From Gallionella sp. (GTDB lineage Bacteria > Pseudomonadota > Gammaproteobacteria > Burkholderiales > Gallionellaceae), in the NCBI GenBank assembly GCA_030645955.1, contig JAUSMR010000199.1:1-26294 (forward strand): a stretch of DNA of 26,294 nucleotides, given 5' to 3'. The translations under genes and the position numbers were made by a program. This document shows positions 25,014-26,294 of this stretch, one piece after another. Numbering within the stretch: the stretch's first letter is position 1; each line of letters starts with the position of its first letter. The notes under the pieces are model-generated. The model was not told the origin of the DNA, ran no database searches, and saw only the letters and a list, made by a program, of their open reading frames with translations.

Positions 25014-26231
25014 CTACATTATTGGCAGCCACCGCTCCGAAGCCAAATGAGAAGCGGGTACTGCTGTCACGCCTTCCGACAGTGGCCAAGGTTCGCCTTC
25101 GCCGTGACACATCACATACAAATGATCCAACTTTAACGCTTCTTTTGAAGAACGCATCGATGCGGTGACTTGCGGCGACTTGGTCAATTTGATTTCAAAC
25201 CCCAGGCGACGACCATCCTGAAGAATCAACAAATCCAGCTCCGCCCCTGCATGCACGCCCCAGAAAAATGCCTCACCGCGTTTTGCATCAGTGCGCCGAA
25301 TAACCTCGCGCAGAATAAACCCCTCCCACGAAGCGCCACATTTGGGATGCGCCATCAAAGAGTCCTGGTCACCGATGCCCAGCAAACTATGCAGCAAACC
25401 CGAATCTGCCACATAAACCTTGGGCGCTTTTACCTCCCGCTTGCCCACGTTTGCATGCCAGGGCGTCAACCGATAAGCCATGAACGTGCCCTCCAGAATA
25501 TCCAGATAACGCGACACCGTTTTGTCGCTTACCCCCAGCGATCGCGCCAACTCACTGCCATTCCAGGTTTGCCCGTGGTAATGCGCCAGCATCGTCCAAA
25601 AACGGCGCATCGTTACAGCAGGAAGATTAATCCCCAGTTGTGGCAAATCCCGCTCAAGATAAGTCCGAATAAACGCATCACGCCACTCACGACTAAGCTG
25701 CGTATTGTCAGCCAATAAAGCACGCGGAAAACCTCCGCGCAGCCAACGCGTATCCAGCCAGTCTGGCGAAGAATTCGCCTGCGCAATTTCATGCAGCGCC
25801 AGCCCATCCAGCTCGTGAAAAACCACCCTGCCGGCCAAGCTCTCGGCGGTGTGCTTGAGCAACTCGGGTGCGGCACTCCCCAGAATCAAAAATCGAGCAG
25901 GTGCATCGGTCCGATCCGCCAACACGCGCAACAACGGGAAAATATCCGGGCGTAGCTGAATCTCATCCAGCACCACCAAACCCTTAAGCTCCCGCAAGAC
26001 AAAAGCAGGATCAGCAAGCCGCGCCTGATCGCCCGGATCTTCCAGATCGAAATGACGCTTCGGCCCATCCCATTCTGCTTCCAACTGGCGGGCAAGCGTC
26101 GTTTTGCCGACTTGGCGCGCACCCAACATCGCAACCACAGGGAAGTTGGCCAGCTGTGAACTTTCGGCGTTAAGGAGCCATTTCGTTTCCGGCGTAATGG
26201 AGCCAGTAAATTGTCGGCGTAATGGCGCCAC
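25014..26231 (-). CDS. AAA_14/DUF4143 ATPase with altered 5' end
   Basis: It has FPVVAMLGARQVGKTTLARQ (Walker A), LVVLDEIQLRPDIFPLL (Walker B), FLILGSAAPELLKHTAESLAGR (sensor), a winged-helix-like NGSELARSLGVSDKTVSRYL, and a DUF4143 end with GAELDLLILQDGRRLGFEIK containing PD-(D/E)xK-like residues. The core is complete. The first 20-odd codons up to about NAESSQ derive from a 25-base tandem array, and the only in-frame starts there are non-ATG (GTG at 26231 used here). The native N-terminus seems to have been replaced by the array. Function of the family is uncertain; a role in defence or toxin-antitoxin-like systems has been suggested. Confidence 0.8.
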   Translation of the reverse strand: MAPLRRQFTGSITPETKWLLNAESSQLANFPVVAMLGARQVGKTTLARQLEAEWDGPKRHFDLEDPGDQARLADPAFVLRELKGLVVLDEIQLRPDIFPLLRVLADRTDAPARFLILGSAAPELLKHTAESLAGRVVFHELDGLALHEIAQANSSPDWLDTRWLRGGFPRALLADNTQLSREWRDAFIRTYLERDLPQLGINLPAVTMRRFWTMLAHYHGQTWNGSELARSLGVSDKTVSRYLDILEGTFMAYRLTPWHANVGKREVKAPKVYVADSGLLHSLLGIGDQDSLMAHPKCGASWEGFILREVIRRTDAKRGEAFFWGVHAGAELDLLILQDGRRLGFEIKLTKSPQVTASMRSSKEALKLDHLYVMCHGEGEPWPLSEGVTAVPASHLASERWLPIM

Positions 26232-26285
26232 TATATTTCCGGCGTAATGGCGCCACAGGATTTCCGGCGTTAAGGCGCCACTTTG
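26161..26285. repeat. Five tandem copies of a 25-base unit, probable insertion-sequence end
   Basis: The core CGGCGTWAWGGMGCCA recurs with CGGCGT at 26165, 26190, 26215, 26240 and 26265, exactly 25 bases apart; variable bases separate the cores. On the minus strand it reads TGGCGCCATTACGCCGGAAA. Multiple short terminal repeats beginning with TG are typical of IS21-family ends, which is my inference. The transposase genes, if any, would lie beyond the window. Confidence 0.75.
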
Positions 26286-26294
26286 AACCCTGAT

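Noticed and set aside
24614..25110. Several frames of 79 to 128 codons in the repeat cluster
   Set aside because: They read through short palindromic repeats and give the well-known spurious CEERSDVAIQ-like peptides.

Overview
The window is a polysaccharide (O-antigen or capsule type) biosynthesis locus of a Gram-negative bacterium, followed on the right by a repeat-rich accessory region. Overall gene style and the kinds of dispersed repeat suggest a betaproteobacterium, perhaps of the Gallionella/Nitrosomonas group. That placement is an inference from memory. Essentially every gene is on the minus strand, so transcription runs from high to low coordinates.

20694 down to 10030: nucleotide-sugar genes in one tightly packed unit. 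They are UDP-glucose 6-dehydrogenase (ugd), glucose-1-phosphate cytidylyltransferase (rfbF/ddhA), CDP-glucose 4,6-dehydratase (rfbG/ddhB), a small antitoxin gene, a PemK/MazF-like toxin domain fused in frame to CDP-4-keto-6-deoxyglucose 3-dehydrase (rfbH/ddhC), a thiamine-diphosphate enzyme like YerE, a reductase (YerF-like), a CDP-paratose synthase-like reductase, CDP-paratose 2-epimerase (tyv/rfbE) and a GalE/WbpP-type epimerase. Together they make CDP-3,6-dideoxyhexoses. Two normally alternative branches are both present: tyvelose (Prt + Tyv) and the branched sugar yersiniose (YerE + YerF). The ddhD/rfbI reductase that normally partners RfbH is not in the window.

9861 down to 1: assembly genes. 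They are the Wzx flippase, glycosyltransferases, a methyltransferase, a Wzy-type polymerase, more glycosyltransferases, and a broken glycosyltransferase remnant at the left edge. Many neighbours overlap by 4 bases (ATGA). The wzx to wzy stretch looks more AT-rich than the sugar genes, as is usual for O-antigen clusters.

20695 to 26294: accessory DNA with toxin-antitoxin genes (an intact TumE/TumA-like pair and a truncated PIN toxin with its partner), two AAA_14/DUF4143 ATPases (one frameshifted, one with its 5' end replaced by a 25-bp tandem repeat), an integrase N-terminal remnant and many short palindromic repeats.

The most striking features are these: (1) a toxin-antitoxin module that appears to have inserted into the 5' end of rfbH, leaving a toxin-aminotransferase fusion; (2) three in-frame insertions of related GC-rich palindromic repeats inside the conserved enzymes RfbH and Ugd, resembling the Rickettsia palindromic element phenomenon, with related copies in the accessory region; (3) the combined tyvelose/yersiniose gene set, which may make an undescribed sugar.
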